In this document: positions 63,022-64,000 of the stretch, piece after piece | Layout: each line of letters begins with the position of its first letter | How positions within the stretch are numbered: the first letter of the stretch is position 1 | Source: Bacteroidales bacterium UBA5515 | GTDB taxonomy: Bacteria > Bacteroidota > Bacteroidia > Bacteroidales > P3 | Length of the DNA stretch: 64,000 nucleotides | Assembly (NCBI GenBank): GCA_002423895.1 | Contig: DIOL01000032.1 | Coordinates: forward strand, 62,001-126,000 | Direction of reading: 5' to 3' | Made by a program: the position numbers and the translations under genes | The notes under the pieces: generated by a model | Database searches by the model: none | The model's input: the letters and a program-made list of their open reading frames with translations, nothing else | What the model was told of the DNA's origin: nothing

Positions 63022-63360
63022 ATGAAAAAAGATTATGAAAAGTATTGTCATAACTGCGGTGCAATTATTGACAAACAAGCAGAAACATGTCCTAAATGTG
63101 GTGAAAGACAAAGCCGTTTCTCAAATAATAATCCACAAAGAATTAATGCAGAAATGAATTCCACATGGCTTATAACTCTTTTGCTTTGCATCATTTTGGG
63201 TTATCTTGGAGCACATAGATTTTATCATCATAAATATGGAACAGCTATTTTGATGATTATCACTTGTGGTGGTTTTGGTATTTGGTATATTGTGGATATT
63301 ATTTTTATTATCTTAGGACAATTTAAAGACCAAAATGGTAACTACGTTACTATGAATTAA
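63022..63360 (+). CDS. Zinc-ribbon and TM2-domain membrane protein
   Basis: A 112-aa protein starting at ATG 63022. An N-terminal zinc ribbon, YCHNCGAIIDKQAETCPKCG (about 7-26), has four cysteines. Then a TM2 domain: two helices with the conserved linker GYLGAHRFYHHKYGTA (about 60-75) and a second helix with GGFGIWYIVDI. Function of TM2 proteins is unsettled; the zinc ribbon is a common addition. The next gene starts 11 nt downstream. Confidence 0.85.
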   Translation: MKKDYEKYCHNCGAIIDKQAETCPKCGERQSRFSNNNPQRINAEMNSTWLITLLLCIILGYLGAHRFYHHKYGTAILMIITCGGFGIWYIVDIIFIILGQFKDQNGNYVTMN

Positions 63361-63371
63361 AATTCCAATTT

Positions 63372-64000
63372 ATGAGAGTTCTTTTCTTTGCTTTTCTAAT
63401 ATTTAGTTTTGCTCAGCAATCTTTTTCTCAAAAAGATTCAAAAATTTTAACTTCAGATACAATTCTTACAAAGGATTTAATTACAAATTCTGATGTTAAA
63501 GCTAAGGTATATACTTTTGAGGATAGAGTTTATAACTTTTATATTGATTCCACTTCAAATACTACAACCATATCATTAAGAAAGCTATCAAAGAACAAAA
63601 AAGAATACAAATCAGAAGGGAATATATTTGTTTTTGATTTTGATAAGAATGAGATATTATGGAATAAAGAGATTTCATACGACCATCATAATTTTGTCCA
63701 ATTTGATTCTCTTTTAGTTTATTCTGAAAATAGCAAAATTGAACTATGGAATATTCGCAATGGAAAAGAATTGTGGAATTCAGAGAGAAATCTTTACTAT
63801 ACTATTCCCAAAAAGAAAATTGCATTAACTTATCCTAATACCCAAAACTCAGAGAAGCTTGAAGCTCTTGACTTAGCCACTGGTAATTCTCTTTGGAAAA
63901 GGGAAATTGAAAATAAAAGTGGATGGGAGGATATTCAATCTGTTAATGATTCTATTTATTTAATTTACGCCAATGGTTTTCATGCCGTTAATATTAATGA
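63372..64000 (+). CDS. Secreted PQQ/beta-propeller-like protein, 5' part only
   Basis: An open frame from ATG 63372 running off the window end (209 codons present). Signal peptide MRVLFFAFLIFSFAQQSFSQ. Two blade-like segments carry the PQQ-repeat feel, LWNIRNGKELWNSER (about 131-145) and ALDLATGNSLWKREI (about 172-186), with a third around IFVFDFDKNEILWNKEI. It probably folds as a beta-propeller in the periplasm. Co-transcribed with the TM2 gene. Confidence 0.65.
   Translation, partial: MRVLFFAFLIFSFAQQSFSQKDSKILTSDTILTKDLITNSDVKAKVYTFEDRVYNFYIDSTSNTTTISLRKLSKNKKEYKSEGNIFVFDFDKNEILWNKEISYDHHNFVQFDSLLVYSENSKIELWNIRNGKELWNSERNLYYTIPKKKIALTYPNTQNSEKLEALDLATGNSLWKREIENKSGWEDIQSVNDSIYLIYANGFHAVNIN

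Noticed and set aside
1..64000. tRNA or rRNA genes
   Set aside because: I scanned the gaps for the T-loop GTTCGAATC-type pattern and found no cloverleaf; none can be supported by eye.

Overview
This is a 64-kb stretch of a strongly AT-rich Bacteroidetes chromosome, most likely from an anaerobic, fermentative, Bacteroidales-like lineage. Three things support this. Promoters carry TAnnTTTG -7 boxes, the Bacteroidetes type. The envelope genes are typical of the phylum: a fused SecDF, a PorV-like protein, a TonB-dependent receptor with a carboxypeptidase-like domain, and a type IX sorting domain. The energy genes are anaerobic: pyruvate:ferredoxin oxidoreductase, a Vor/Kor 2-oxoacid:ferredoxin oxidoreductase, acetate kinase, RnfA and two [FeFe]-hydrogenase-type proteins. 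I see no rRNA, tRNA, CRISPR array, phage or insertion sequence.

Layout. 1-8.2 kb: prfA, an anion permease, small secreted proteins, an HI0933-type flavoprotein, and DUF4268 and DUF4328 proteins. 8.2-9.8 kb: nearly gene-free, with repeat arrays. 9.8-24 kb, minus strand: HIT protein and greA; an envelope operon (PorV-like protein, 1583-aa secreted protein, 1222-aa TonB receptor, small membrane protein); secDF. 24-28.5 kb: an MFS transporter, a membrane-protein/XRE pair, and two lipoprotein paralogs of which one is broken. 28.6-33 kb: ackA-plsC-aspS and superoxide dismutase. 33.2-35.9 kb, plus strand: vorDBAC-like operon. 36-39 kb: orphan rnfA, a basic protein and two glycosyltransferases. 39-45.2 kb: an alpha/beta hydrolase, a type IX cargo protein and a restriction-modification island. 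45.4-48.9 kb: nifJ. 49.4-59 kb, minus strand: a hydrogenase/signalling gene train downstream of lepA. 59-64 kb: an outer-membrane protein, an rsgA-dtd operon, a TM2 protein and the start of a beta-propeller protein.

How the genes fit together. NifJ and the Vor complex would oxidise 2-oxoacids and reduce ferredoxin. AckA would make ATP from acetyl phosphate. Reduced ferredoxin could be reoxidised by the hydrogenase at 51569-52993 or by an Rnf complex, of which only RnfA is here. Next to that hydrogenase lie a PAS-containing HydS-like hydrogenase, a SpoIIE/PP2C phosphatase, a stand-alone HATPase, and DRTGG and PHP proteins, which suggests a redox or H2 sensing circuit.

Most unusual features. 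(1) Nearly every long intergenic gap holds a cluster of short, mostly palindromic units spaced 21-23 bp apart, usually ending in an inverted unit. The unit sequence differs at almost every locus. (2) All 54 convincing complete genes stop at TAA or TAG and none at TGA; the one clear in-frame TGA sits where an intact neighbouring paralog has a tryptophan. (3) The restriction-modification genes are a nuclease-methyltransferase fusion plus a specificity subunit, joined across an 8-T slippery run and flanked by a 21-bp exact direct repeat.
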